The notes under the pieces were generated by a model. That model was given only the letters and a program-made list of their open reading frames with translations. It searched no databases and was not told the DNA's origin. Shown in pieces: positions 33,614 through 42,903 of a stretch of DNA of 49,571 nt. Each line of letters opens with the position of its first letter. Position 1 is the first letter of the stretch. The translations under genes were made by a program, and so were the position numbers. Source of the DNA: Microbacterium sp. CFH 31415 (GTDB lineage: Bacteria > Actinomycetota > Actinomycetes > Actinomycetales > Microbacteriaceae); contig NZ_JAKYXC010000011.1 of assembly GCF_022538185.1 (NCBI RefSeq), forward strand, positions 1 through 49,571. Direction: 5' to 3'.

Positions 33614-34780
33614 ATGAAGATCGCCATCGCCGGCACTGGCTATGTGGGCCTTTCGAACGCCGTCGTCCTCGCCCAGCACCACGAAGTGGTCGCCGTCGAC
33701 ATCGACCCCCACAAAGTCGAACTGCTCGAGAAGCGACGCTCGCCGATCATCGATCTCGACATCGAAGAGTACCTCGCCACGCGCGAGCTCAATCTGCGCG
33801 CGACACTCGATCATGCGGGCGCGTACCGGGATGCCGACTTCGTGGTCGTCGCCACACCGACGAACTATGACGAGGTGAACAACTTCTTCGACACCTCATC
33901 GGTCGAGGGGGTGATCGACGACGTTCTCGCAGTCAACCCCGGCGCCGTGATCGTCATCAAGTCCACTGTTCCGGTGGGCTTCACGGCGAGCATGGTCGCG
34001 CAGCATTCGGATGCAACCATCATCTTCTCGCCCGAGTTCCTGCGGGAGGGGCAGGCGCTCTATGACAACCTGCACCCATCGCGCATCGTCGTGGGTGACA
34101 GCGGGCCCGCGGGTCAGCGGTTCGCCGCGCTGCTGACCGAGGGCGCTCTCGACGACGACGTGCCGGTGCTGCTCACGGGATCGACCGAGGCCGAGGCGAT
34201 CAAGCTCTTCGCCAACACCTACCTGGCCCTGCGCGTCGCCTACTTCAACGAACTCGACACTTACGCAGCCGTGCACGGCCTCAACTCGCGGCAGATCATC
34301 GAAGGCGTCGGACTCGACCCGCGCATCGGCACGCACTACAACAACCCGTCGTTCGGCTACGGCGGGTACTGCCTGCCGAAGGACACGAAGCAGCTGCTCG
34401 CGAACTACTCCGAGGTGCCGCAGAATCTCATCGCCGCGATCGTCGACGCCAACAGCACCCGCAAGGACTTCGTGGCTGCCGACATCCTCGCGCGGGGGCC
34501 AGAGACGGTCGGGGTCTATCGGCTGGTCATGAAGTCGGGCTCCGACAACTTCCGGGAGTCGTCGATCCAGGGGATCATGAAGCGCATCAAGGCGAAGGGC
34601 GTGAACGTCATCGTCTATGAGCCCTTCCTCGAAGACTCCGACTTCTATCACTCCGAGGTCGTGCGCGATCTCGACGACTTCAAGGCCCGCGCTGACGTCA
34701 TCATCGCCAATCGGTCGACCGATCTGCTCTCGGACGTGTCCCACAAGATCTACACGCGCGACCTCTACGGTCGCGACTGA
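33614..34780 (+). CDS. ugd: UDP-glucose 6-dehydrogenase
   Basis: 388 residues. N-terminal NAD-binding [22 protein letters not shown] and SPEFLREG in the middle; catalytic Cys253 in GGYCLPKD. It oxidises UDP-glucose to UDP-glucuronate with 2 NAD+. Length and the position of the cysteine match the short enterobacterial Ugd class rather than the roughly 440-residue form. The product would give an acidic polymer. Start ATG 33614 from the protein family and the -10 box 6 nt upstream. Substrate is assumed from the family; GDP-mannose or UDP-ManNAc dehydrogenases are less likely by motif. Confidence 0.88.
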   Translation: MKIAIAGTGYVGLSNAVVLAQHHEVVAVDIDPHKVELLEKRRSPIIDLDIEEYLATRELNLRATLDHAGAYRDADFVVVATPTNYDEVNNFFDTSSVEGVIDDVLAVNPGAVIVIKSTVPVGFTASMVAQHSDATIIFSPEFLREGQALYDNLHPSRIVVGDSGPAGQRFAALLTEGALDDDVPVLLTGSTEAEAIKLFANTYLALRVAYFNELDTYAAVHGLNSRQIIEGVGLDPRIGTHYNNPSFGYGGYCLPKDTKQLLANYSEVPQNLIAAIVDANSTRKDFVAADILARGPETVGVYRLVMKSGSDNFRESSIQGIMKRIKAKGVNVIVYEPFLEDSDFYHSEVVRDLDDFKARADVIIANRSTDLLSDVSHKIYTRDLYGRD

Positions 34781-34892
34781 GCTGTGCGACGCTCCGAGGG
34801 CCGAGAACGGCTTCGTAGTAGCCTGGAAGACAACCCCCGGCCACTCCGAGTGCAGTTCGGGGCACATGTATGCAGGCGACGGAGCGGGTGCT

Positions 34893-36464
34893 GTGACTAG
34901 GCCGAGCGAACGGGCGAGCGAGTCCAGACGGCGCTCCCCGTCCCCGGCTGTCGGCGTCGAAGAGCCCGACTCCGGCTCATCGGCCGACATCGCCCGCTCC
35001 GAAGCGGCGCCGCCCGCGCTGAACGCCGCCGAGGCCGTGAAGCGCCGCGAGCCGCCGTGGGTTCGCCGCTACGCGAGCCGACTGTTCTACTCCGACGCAG
35101 CGGTCGTCGCCGGCACGCTGCTGTCCTACGCGCTGATCGCGCTGAACCAGCTCACCCAGCCCGTGTCGTGGCCGGACGGCCCGAGCATCCCCTACTGGGT
35201 GCTGCTGACCCTCCTGGGCGTCTTGTGGCTGCTCGCGCTGGATGCATTGGACACCCGGGATCGTCACATGGTCGGGCACGGCATCACCGAGTACCGACGG
35301 ATCGTGAACGCGACGCTGGTGGTGTTCGCCGTCGTCGTCGCAGTGGCGTTCTTCGTGCGGATCGACATCGCCCGGTCGGTGTTCATCGTGGCGCTGCCGA
35401 TCGGATTGGTCGCTCTGCTTCTGTCGCGATGGTTGTGGCGTCAGTGGCTGCGGCGGCGACAGCGTCGCGGAAGCTACGTCTACCGAGCGATCATCGTGGG
35501 CGAGCGCTCCAAGGTTGCCCACATCGCTCAGCAGATCCGGCGCGCGCCGGACTCCGGCTACGTCATCGTGGGCGCGCTCACCAACGGTGGCGATGAGGCC
35601 GTCGCCGGCATCCCGATTCTCGGCGACTTCGCGGCGGCGGGCGATGCGGTCGACCGAGTGGGTGCAGACACTCTCATCGTCGCCGAATCCGATCAGCTCG
35701 ATCCGGTGACGATGCGTCGCCTCGGCTGGGAGATGGCCGACCGGGACGTGAACTGGGTGGTGGCCCCGGCACTCACCGACGTGGCCGGTCCGCGCATCCA
35801 CGCCCGTCCGGTGGCCGGCCTCCCGCTCGTCCATGTGGACTTCCCGACCCTCGAGGGGTACAAGCGCTTCGCGAAGCGTGCCTTCGACATCATCGGCTCG
35901 TCGCTGTTGATCCTCTTCTTCTCCCCGGTCATGGTCGTCACGGCGATCGCCATCCGCATCGACGGCCCTGGGCCGATCATCTACCGTCAGCAGCGGATCG
36001 GTCGTGGCGGGCGGGAGTTCGGGATGGTGAAGTTCCGTTCCATGGTGGCGGACGCCGACGATCAGCTCGCGAGCCTTCTCGATGTGCAGGGCACTACCGA
36101 CGAGCCGCTCTTCAAAGTCACCGACGACCCGCGCATCACCCGGGTGGGACGCGTGCTGCGCAAGCACTCGATCGACGAGCTGCCGCAGCTCTTCAACGTC
36201 TTCGTCGGCCAGATGAGCCTCGTCGGCCCGCGCCCTCAGCGCGCTGCAGAAGTCGCGCTCTACGACGACGACGCCCATCGGCGCATGCTCGTGAAGCCGG
36301 GAATGAGCGGCCTCTGGCAGGTCAGCGGAAGGTCCAGGCTCACCTGGGAGGACGCCCTGCGGCTGGACCTCTACTACGTGGAGAACTGGTCGTTCACGCA
36401 GGACATCCAGATCCTCTTCCGGACGATCGGAGCCGTGGTCGCGCCCGGCGAGTCGGCGCACTGA
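34893..36464 (+). CDS. Polyprenyl-phosphate sugar-1-phosphate transferase (WbaP/CpsE type)
   Basis: 523 residues. A polar N-terminal tail of about 60 residues is followed by about five membrane helices, a Rossmann-like domain ([14 protein letters not shown]), and the C-terminal transferase domain. That domain begins [12 protein letters not shown] and contains [26 protein letters not shown] and [11 protein letters not shown]. It transfers a hexose-1-phosphate from a UDP-sugar to undecaprenyl (or decaprenyl) phosphate, the first committed step of the polymer. GTG 34893 has GGAG 8 nt upstream; ATG 34866 is a longer alternative. TAGCCT at 34819-34824 may be its -10. Confidence 0.9.
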   Translation: MTRPSERASESRRRSPSPAVGVEEPDSGSSADIARSEAAPPALNAAEAVKRREPPWVRRYASRLFYSDAAVVAGTLLSYALIALNQLTQPVSWPDGPSIPYWVLLTLLGVLWLLALDALDTRDRHMVGHGITEYRRIVNATLVVFAVVVAVAFFVRIDIARSVFIVALPIGLVALLLSRWLWRQWLRRRQRRGSYVYRAIIVGERSKVAHIAQQIRRAPDSGYVIVGALTNGGDEAVAGIPILGDFAAAGDAVDRVGADTLIVAESDQLDPVTMRRLGWEMADRDVNWVVAPALTDVAGPRIHARPVAGLPLVHVDFPTLEGYKRFAKRAFDIIGSSLLILFFSPVMVVTAIAIRIDGPGPIIYRQQRIGRGGREFGMVKFRSMVADADDQLASLLDVQGTTDEPLFKVTDDPRITRVGRVLRKHSIDELPQLFNVFVGQMSLVGPRPQRAAEVALYDDDAHRRMLVKPGMSGLWQVSGRSRLTWEDALRLDLYYVENWSFTQDIQILFRTIGAVVAPGESAH

Positions 36465-36499
36465 GTGTGCCTCTCGGGATGATCCCAGCGTCGTCCCGC

Positions 36500-36511
36500 T
36501 AGCATCTTCAG
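36500..36511 (+). promoter_or_regulatory. -10 box of a probably leaderless transcript
   Basis: TAGCAT (36500-36505), then 6 nt, then GTG 36512. No ribosome site. A short inverted repeat, GGGAT-g-ATCCC (36476-36486), covers the place where a -35 would be and could be a binding site. Confidence 0.45.
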
Positions 36512-38428
36512 GTGCCCCGAAAGCAGACCCCCGGCCGCTTCCGACACGGTCGGGCAGGCAACCATGCGCCCGCGCCCACGCGCCGGCGCCGCTGGCCGTG
36601 GGTGCTCCTGGGGGTGTCGGTGGTGATACTCGCTCCTGTTGCTATCGTCGGCGGCATCTTCGCGTCGCAGGCGCTCGAAGTGCGCGACAACCTCATGCTG
36701 GCCAAGAGCAAGCTCGCCTCGATCGTCGACCTCGTGCAGGAGGGCGACCAGGAGGGGATCAAAGCCGCTGGCGCCGATGTCAGCCGGCTGACTGCCGAAG
36801 CTGCGACGATCGTCGAAGAGCCGCTGTGGGACGCCGCGATCGACATTCCCGTTGTGGGTGCGAATGTAGAGGCGGTACGGGCGGCGACGCACGCGACCGA
36901 CACCCTGGTGGTCGAGGCGATGCCGCCTGCGCTGCAGCTGCTCGCGACGATCCAGATCGATGAGCTGAAGGTCGAGGGCGGCGGCCTCAACCTCGAGCCG
37001 TTCACCGGCGCCGCCGCCATCGTCCCCACAGTGCGCACCGCGCTCGCCGACGCCCAGGCCCAGGTGGCCCACGTCGACCGCAAGGAGCTGCTTCCGGTCG
37101 TCGACGACGCGGTCGGTCAGCTTCTCGACGTCTTGGATCAGGCCGGTCCCGCCCTCGACATGGTCGAGAAGTACGTGCCGACACTGCTCGCGCTGGCGGG
37201 CGCGAACGAACCGCGCACCTACGTGGTGCTCTTCCAGAACAACGCCGAGATCCGTGCTACCGGTGGCAACGCCGCGAACGGAACCATCGTCACTGTCGAT
37301 GCCGGCAAGATCGAGATGCGCAAGGACGAGGCGACCGACGCCTTCCACAATGCGGGGTATGACGGTCTGCTCCAGTACGAGATGCCCGAGTCGACGCTCT
37401 CGATGTACGAGTGGGAGTTCGACGCGTACTCGCAGAACTTCACGAGAACCCCCGACTTCCCGACGACGGCCGCCATGTACCGCTCGCTCTGGCAGACCAC
37501 GAATGGCGGCGACATCGACGGGGTGGTCTCCATCGACCCGGTCGTACTCTCATACCTGATGATCGCAACCGGACCGATCGCCTTGGAGGACGGCACAGAA
37601 CTCACGTCCGAGAACGTCGTGCAGGTGCTCCTCAGCGACACGTACGAGCGCTTCGGCTCGGACGGGGATGCGGCCGACGAGTACTTCGGCGATGTCGCGG
37701 GCAAGGTGTTCGACACCGTCGCGGCGGGCGACTGGGACCCGAAGGAGATGCTCGTCCAGCTGCAGAAGTCGATGCTCGACGACCGCGTGTACATGTGGTT
37801 CCCCCGCGAGGCCGAGCAGGAACTCGCTCAGGAGCTCGTGGTCGACGGCGCACTCGCCACCGACAACGTCGAAGAGACCCAGGTGGGCGTGTGGCTGAAC
37901 AACGCCTCGTACAGCAAGCTCGAGTACTACCTCAGCACCAAGATGGACATCTCGTGCGACCCTGCGGCGCGCACCGTGACGTCTACGATCACCATGACCA
38001 ACTCGGTTCCTACGGGCGATCTCAGCCAGTACACGCTGGCATGGCGCAATCCGAGCCTCGGTCTGCCGCGCACGACGATGATCCTGGACGTGCTGTCGTA
38101 TGCAGTGCCCGGAGGAACCCTGAGTTCGACCCCCGAGTACGGCGACTTCGCGGACTGGACCCGAACAGGATCGGAGGCCGGCCGAGACGGTCGCAGCGTC
38201 ACCATGCTGCTCGGCATGGGTGAAACGAAGTCGGTGTCGTTCACGAGCACGCTCCCCGAGGGCGAACTGGGCCCGCTGGCTGTGCGCTACTCGCCGACGG
38301 TGACGAAGACGCCGGTGACGATCGCGGACTCGTGCGACTCGCTGTTCCCGCCCGCGGAGCCCTCTCTGCTCGAATCACTGCCGATTCCCGCAACCACCGC
38401 GACGCCGACGCCGACGCCGACCCCTTGA
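36512..38428 (+). CDS. DUF4012 membrane-anchored protein
   Basis: 638 residues. A basic cytoplasmic tail (TRRRRWPW) precedes one membrane helix (about 33-55). The rest is outside the membrane: a helical segment of about 150 residues, then the DUF4012 core with YVVLFQNNAEIRATGG, DFPTTAAMYRSLW and GVVSIDPVVLSYL. The last residues are a T-P repeat (TPTPTPTP, a 6-bp DNA repeat). The core pattern is shared with LytR-CpsA-Psr-like wall proteins only loosely; the role of DUF4012 is unknown, although it recurs in actinobacterial polysaccharide loci. By position it may take part in polymer attachment or length control at the cell surface. Confidence 0.8.
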   Translation: MPRKQTPGRFRHGRAGNHAPAPTRRRRWPWVLLGVSVVILAPVAIVGGIFASQALEVRDNLMLAKSKLASIVDLVQEGDQEGIKAAGADVSRLTAEAATIVEEPLWDAAIDIPVVGANVEAVRAATHATDTLVVEAMPPALQLLATIQIDELKVEGGGLNLEPFTGAAAIVPTVRTALADAQAQVAHVDRKELLPVVDDAVGQLLDVLDQAGPALDMVEKYVPTLLALAGANEPRTYVVLFQNNAEIRATGGNAANGTIVTVDAGKIEMRKDEATDAFHNAGYDGLLQYEMPESTLSMYEWEFDAYSQNFTRTPDFPTTAAMYRSLWQTTNGGDIDGVVSIDPVVLSYLMIATGPIALEDGTELTSENVVQVLLSDTYERFGSDGDAADEYFGDVAGKVFDTVAAGDWDPKEMLVQLQKSMLDDRVYMWFPREAEQELAQELVVDGALATDNVEETQVGVWLNNASYSKLEYYLSTKMDISCDPAARTVTSTITMTNSVPTGDLSQYTLAWRNPSLGLPRTTMILDVLSYAVPGGTLSSTPEYGDFADWTRTGSEAGRDGRSVTMLLGMGETKSVSFTSTLPEGELGPLAVRYSPTVTKTPVTIADSCDSLFPPAEPSLLESLPIPATTATPTPTPTP

Positions 38429-38456
38429 CCGCCGGCGCGCCGACCCCGCAGAGCCG

Positions 38457-38957
38457 ATGACCATGTCCCGCCTGCCCTCCACCAGCGGTCCCCGTCGGAC
38501 GATCGTCGCGGCGCTGGCTCTGGGGTATGGGGCGTTCCTCGCGTTCGTTGTCTTCTGGCCGAGCCCCATCGATCAGCCCGTCGAGGGACTTTTGGATCGT
38601 GCGATCTCCGAACTGCACGAGCGCGGCGTGCCGCAGTTCGTGGACTATGCGTTCATCGAATCATTCGCGAACATCCTCCTCTTCGTGCCCGTCGGCTTTC
38701 TCTTGGGCATGATGGTGTCCCTGCGTTGGTGGCCGGTTGCCCTCCTTCTCGGGCCGGCTCTGTCGGCAGGCATCGAGGTCGCGCAGCGGGAGCTGCTCGA
38801 AGCGCGGTACGCGACGATCGAAGATGTGGTCGCCAACTCGATCGGCGCGACGATCGGCGTGTTCCTCGCCGTGATCATTCGTGCGGTGGTCAAGGCCCGC
38901 GATCAGAAGGTGATCGAACGTCACGAGGCGATCAAGCGTTCGGTTGCCGCAGTCTGA
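38457..38957 (+). CDS. VanZ-like membrane protein
   Basis: 166 residues with about four membrane helices and the VanZ-type core F-A-N-I-L-L-F-V-P-V-G-F near residue 70 and D-V-V-A-N-S-I-G-A near 122. VanZ gives low-level teicoplanin resistance in enterococci by an unclear mechanism; distant members are common in polysaccharide loci, and function here is not known. It lies 28 bp after the DUF4012 gene, so is probably co-transcribed. ATG 38457 or 38463 may be the start. Confidence 0.8.
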   Translation: MTMSRLPSTSGPRRTIVAALALGYGAFLAFVVFWPSPIDQPVEGLLDRAISELHERGVPQFVDYAFIESFANILLFVPVGFLLGMMVSLRWWPVALLLGPALSAGIEVAQRELLEARYATIEDVVANSIGATIGVFLAVIIRAVVKARDQKVIERHEAIKRSVAAV

Positions 38958-38973
38958 GTGCAATCGGCATCGG

Positions 38974-39002
38974 TTGACGAACTCAGTCGCCGCGCCTTGA
39001 AT
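38974..39002 (+). promoter_or_regulatory. Possible promoter of the MT0933-like gene
   Basis: TTGACG (38974-38979), 17 bp, TTGAAT (38997-39002). The -35 is good, but the -10 lacks the usual TA start. A start near 39009 would leave a leader of about 30 nt containing AAGGAG (39029-39034). Confidence 0.4.
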
Positions 39003-39040
39003 GGTCGCGTACGCCCGAGCGGGCACCGAAGGAGTGGGAT

Positions 39041-39256
39041 ATGGGTATCGACGACCTGGTGAACCAAGGCAAGGACTTCCTCGAGCAGAACAAGGACAAG
39101 ATCGACGACGTTCTCAAGTCCGACCGGGCGGAGGACGTGAGCGACAAGGCACTCGACGCGGCGGCCGACTTCGTCAAGAAGGTCGCTCCTGACAGCATCG
39201 ACCAGCACGTGGACGGCGTGCGCGACAACATCGACAAGTCGGTCGGCAACGAGTAG
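39041..39256 (+). CDS. MT0933-like small antitoxin-family protein
   Basis: 71 residues, acidic and helical, beginning M-G-I-D-D-L-V-N-Q-G-K-D-F-L. The pattern of repeated helix with K-D-K-I-D-D and S-D-K matches the MT0933 (Rv0909) antitoxin-like family of actinobacteria. In that pair the toxin gene adjoins; here no toxin-like frame lies on either side, so the protein may have another role. AAGGAG is 6 nt before the ATG. It is followed by a terminator, then the S10 promoter. Confidence 0.65.
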   Translation: MGIDDLVNQGKDFLEQNKDKIDDVLKSDRAEDVSDKALDAAADFVKKVAPDSIDQHVDGVRDNIDKSVGNE

Positions 39257-39263
39257 CACGACT

Positions 39264-39307
39264 GCCTGTACAGGCGATGAAGCGGCTCGGATGCCCCGGG
39301 CCGCTTC
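39264..39307 (+). terminator. Terminator closing the polysaccharide island
   Basis: GAAGCGGC 39279-39286 pairs with GCCGCTTC 39300-39307, and the stem continues inward (one G-U pair) to the loop ATGCC, giving 13 bp; TTCG follows. Just before it is a perfect 12-bp palindrome, GCCTGTACAGGC (39264-39275), which could itself be a protein-binding site. Confidence 0.7.
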
Positions 39308-39414
39308 TTCGTGCGCGGGGGCACCGCGACCTCGCCGGCGCCCTTAGTCTTCGGCGGAGCATCCCTCCCCCCTGAGAACCTGCCGAGCATACTCGCCGCG
39401 CGACACGCCCGAGT

Positions 39415-39443
39415 TTGCGACACGCCCGGGCGGCACGTAGACT
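39415..39443 (+). promoter_or_regulatory. Promoter of the S10-spc operon
   Basis: TTGCGA (39415-39420), 17 bp, TAGACT (39438-39443). The start would be near 39450, leaving a leader of about 330 nt. A 12-bp direct repeat, GCGACACGCCCG, occurs at 39400-39411 and 39417-39428, so one copy overlaps the -35 and spacer and the other lies just upstream. Confidence 0.75.
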
Positions 39444-39449
39444 AGTGAG

Positions 39450-39780
39450 GTTCCACATTCCGGTGCGCCTTTCGGCGCGCGCAGGATCACTGCCAGGGCA
39501 GTGCATAGGCGGCGCGAGAGCGCAGGGTCCTAGGCCGCGGGCAGCAGAACCACCACATCTCAAACCTCCTTCAGCTCGAGAGCGCTGCTCTCGTGCGCGG
39601 GCAGGTGGCGGATGCCGGGAGCGGCGCTTCGGCGCGGCATCCGGATTGACATCAGAACAGCGGTGCAGCAACGCACTGCGCAAGCGGTGCAGAAGTGCCA
39701 TGGCGCGTGAGCGCCACCGTGCGTCCAATGCCTCCGGGGAGCCCGGAACGGTAAGACGCGAGAAAGAGAGTGAGCAGACA
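39450..39780 (+). promoter_or_regulatory. Structured 5' leader of the S10 operon
   Basis: Gene-free and rich in possible hairpins: 39463-39469 with 39474-39480; CACTGC 39488-39493 with 39498-39503; CGAGAGC 39577-39583 with 39587-39593; GGATGCCG 39610-39617 with CGGCATCC 39635-39642, enclosing a cUUCGg loop; and TGGCGC 39701-39706 with 39711-39716, closed by a GTGA (GNRA-type) loop. ACCTCCTT at 39564-39571 equals the anti-Shine-Dalgarno end of 16S rRNA. AGCGGTGCAG is repeated at 39659-39668 and 39683-39692. The E. coli S10 leader is controlled by L4; whether the same holds here is not shown. Confidence 0.5.
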
Positions 39781-40089
39781 ATGGCGGGACAGAAGATCCG
39801 CATTCGCCTGAAGTCGTACGACCACGCCGGCCTCGACAGCTCGGCGCGCAAGATCGTCGACACCGTGACCCGTGCGGGCGCGACCGTCGTGGGCCCCGTG
39901 CCCCTTCCGACCGAGAAGAACGTCGTGTGCGTCATCCGGTCGCCCCACAAGTACAAGGACAGCCGCGAGCACTTCGAGATGCGCACCCACAAGCGTCTGA
40001 TCGACATCATCGATCCGACGCCCAAGGCCGTCGACTCGCTGATGCGCCTTGACCTGCCGGCCGACGTCAACATCGAGATCAAGCTCTGA
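39781..40089 (+). CDS. rpsJ: 30S ribosomal protein S10
   Basis: 102 residues, full length; [11 protein letters not shown] at the start and RLMDLP-type end ([14 protein letters not shown]) are diagnostic. S10 sits in the 30S head and, as NusE, also takes part in transcription antitermination with NusB. First gene of the S10 operon, preceded by GAGAAAGAGAGTGAG rather than a clean Shine-Dalgarno. An upstream in-frame extension to 39415 was rejected because it runs through the leader. Confidence 0.97.
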   Translation: MAGQKIRIRLKSYDHAGLDSSARKIVDTVTRAGATVVGPVPLPTEKNVVCVIRSPHKYKDSREHFEMRTHKRLIDIIDPTPKAVDSLMRLDLPADVNIEIKL

Positions 40090-40097
40090 GGTTCGAC

Positions 40098-40757
40098 ATG
40101 GCTGACATCAACAACAAGATTTCCAAGGGCCTGCTCGGCACCAAGCTCGGCATGACCCAGGTATGGGATGAGAACGGCAAGCTCGTTCCCGTCACCGTCA
40201 TCGAGGTCGCTCCGAACGTGGTCACCCAGGTTCGCACGCCCGAGAAGGACGGCTACAAGGCCGTCCAGATCGCGTACGGCCAGATCGACCCCCGCAAGGT
40301 CAACAAGCCCCTCACGGCCCACTTCGAGGCCGCCGGCGTGACCCCCCGCCGCCACCTCACCGAGATCCGCACCGCGGACGCTGCTGACTACTCACTCGGT
40401 CAGGAGCTCACGGTGGACGGCGTCTTCGAGGCCGGCCAGCTGATCGACGTCGTCGGCACCAGCAAGGGCAAGGGCACCGCGGGTGTCATGAAGCGCCACA
40501 ACTTCAAGGGTGTCTCCGCCTCGCACGGTGCGCACCGCAACCACCGCAAGCCCGGTTCGATCGGCGCATCGTCGACCCCGAGCCGCGTCTTCAAGGGCAT
40601 GCGCATGGCCGGCCGTATGGGTGGCGAGCGCGTGACCGTCCTCAACCTCAAGGTGCACGCCATCGACGCCGAGAAGGGTCTGCTGCTCGTCAAGGGCGCC
40701 GTCCCCGGCGCGCGTGGCCGCATCGTCTACGTCCGCAACGCAGTGAAGGGTGCCTGA
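40098..40757 (+). CDS. rplC: 50S ribosomal protein L3
   Basis: 219 residues. [13 protein letters not shown] near the N-terminus and the central loop [16 protein letters not shown], which reaches the peptidyl-transferase centre, are present. L3 is an early assembly protein of the 50S subunit. Start 8 nt after the rpsJ stop. The length is normal, and the sequence offers nothing unusual. Confidence 0.97.
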   Translation: MADINNKISKGLLGTKLGMTQVWDENGKLVPVTVIEVAPNVVTQVRTPEKDGYKAVQIAYGQIDPRKVNKPLTAHFEAAGVTPRRHLTEIRTADAADYSLGQELTVDGVFEAGQLIDVVGTSKGKGTAGVMKRHNFKGVSASHGAHRNHRKPGSIGASSTPSRVFKGMRMAGRMGGERVTVLNLKVHAIDAEKGLLLVKGAVPGARGRIVYVRNAVKGA

Positions 40758-40761
40758 GCAC

Positions 40762-41424
40762 ATGGCTGACTCGACTCTCGCGCTCGACGTCCACAAGGCC
40801 GACGGCAAGAAGGCCGGCTCTGTCGAGCTGCCCGCCGCGCTCTTCGACGTCAAGACGAACATTCCTCTGATCCACCAGGTCGTCGTCGCGCAGCGCGCGG
40901 CGGCTCGCCAGGGCACCCACTCGACCAAGCGTCGCGGTGAGGTCTCGGGCGCCGGCCGCAAGCCCTTCAAGCAGAAGGGCACGGGTAACGCCCGTCAGGG
41001 CTCGATCCGCGCGCCGCACATGACCGGCGGTGGCATCGTCCACGGCCCGAAGCCGCGCGACTACGCGCAGCGCACGCCCAAGAAGATGATCGCGGCCGCC
41101 CTGCTGGGCGCGCTCAGCGACCGTGCTCGCGGCGACCGCCTGCACATCGTCGACTCGTTCGGCATCGAGGGCGCCCCGTCGACCAAGGCTGCCGCGGCGG
41201 TCCTCACGGCCCTCGCCCCCACCAAGAACGTGCTGGTCGTCATCACGCGTGACGACGAGCTCAGCATCCTGAGCGTGCGCAACCTCGCGTACGTCCACGT
41301 GCTGTACGCCGACCAGCTGAACGCCTACGACGTGCTCGTCTCCGACGACATCGTCTTCACCAAGGCCGCCTACGACGCGTTCGTCGCGTCGAAGACCGGC
41401 GCCACCGAGGAGGTCTCGGCATGA
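40762..41424 (+). CDS. rplD: 50S ribosomal protein L4
   Basis: 220 residues from ATG 40762. The extended loop with [19 protein letters not shown] lines the nascent-peptide exit tunnel, where changes confer macrolide resistance; it looks normal. In gamma-proteobacteria L4 also represses its own operon by binding the S10 leader. It overlaps rplW by ATGA, so the two are coupled. Confidence 0.97.
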   Translation: MADSTLALDVHKADGKKAGSVELPAALFDVKTNIPLIHQVVVAQRAAARQGTHSTKRRGEVSGAGRKPFKQKGTGNARQGSIRAPHMTGGGIVHGPKPRDYAQRTPKKMIAAALLGALSDRARGDRLHIVDSFGIEGAPSTKAAAAVLTALAPTKNVLVVITRDDELSILSVRNLAYVHVLYADQLNAYDVLVSDDIVFTKAAYDAFVASKTGATEEVSA

Positions 41425-41720
41425 CCGCCGTGAACAAGGACCCGCGCGACATCATCCTGAAGCCGGTTGTCTCCGAGAAGAGCTACGGGCTCATCGACGA
41501 GGGCAAGTACACGTTCCTCGTGGACCCCCGTGCCACGAAGACCGAGATCAAGCTCGCGATCGAGAAGATCTTCGGCGTCAAGGTGGCTGCGGTCAACACG
41601 ATCAACCGCGTCGGCAAGGCCCGCCGCACCCGCTTCGGCACCGGCAAGCGCAAGGACACCAAGCGCGCCATCGTGACCCTGAAGTCGGGCACCATCGACA
41701 TCTTCACGGCAGTCGGCTGA
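41421..41720 (+). CDS. rplW: 50S ribosomal protein L23
   Basis: 99 residues; [16 protein letters not shown] and KKTR-type central basic region ([14 protein letters not shown]) are typical. L23 is at the tunnel exit and docks signal recognition particle, trigger factor and SecYEG. Start overlaps the rplD stop (41421-41424). Confidence 0.97.
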   Translation: MTAVNKDPRDIILKPVVSEKSYGLIDEGKYTFLVDPRATKTEIKLAIEKIFGVKVAAVNTINRVGKARRTRFGTGKRKDTKRAIVTLKSGTIDIFTAVG

Positions 41721-41744
41721 CGGTCGGGATAGAGGACTAGAAAT

Positions 41745-42584
<840 letters not shown>

Positions 42585-42596
42585 GAGTAGAGGAAG

Positions 42597-42878
42597 ATGC
42601 CACGCAGTCTCAAGAAGGGCCCCTTCGTCGACGAGCACCTGCTCCGCAAGGTCGTCGTACAGAACGAAGCCGGCTCCAAGAACGTCATCAAGACCTGGTC
42701 GCGCCGCTCGATGATCGTCCCGGCCATGCTGGGCCACACGATCGCCGTGCACGACGGTCGCAAGCACATCCCCGTGTTCGTGACCGAGACCATGGTCGGC
42801 CACAAGCTGGGCGAGTTCGCGCCCACCCGCACCTTCCGCGGCCACGTGAAGGACGACAAGAAGGGCCGTCGCCGCTGA
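42597..42878 (+). CDS. rpsS: 30S ribosomal protein S19
   Basis: 93 residues, starting [12 protein letters not shown] and including [19 protein letters not shown], both invariant features. S19 is in the 30S head beside S13 and contacts the P-site tRNA region. Starts 12 bp after rplB behind GAGGAAG. Confidence 0.97.
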   Translation: MPRSLKKGPFVDEHLLRKVVVQNEAGSKNVIKTWSRRSMIVPAMLGHTIAVHDGRKHIPVFVTETMVGHKLGEFAPTRTFRGHVKDDKKGRRR

Positions 42879-42903
42879 GGCGGGGACGAAAGAGGAGAGA
42901 GAA

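Noticed and set aside
39646..39674. Perfect TTGACA as a second rpsJ promoter
   Set aside because: At 16-18 bp downstream there is only CAACGC-like sequence, with no TAnnnT box; it lies just after a hairpin in the leader and is probably chance.
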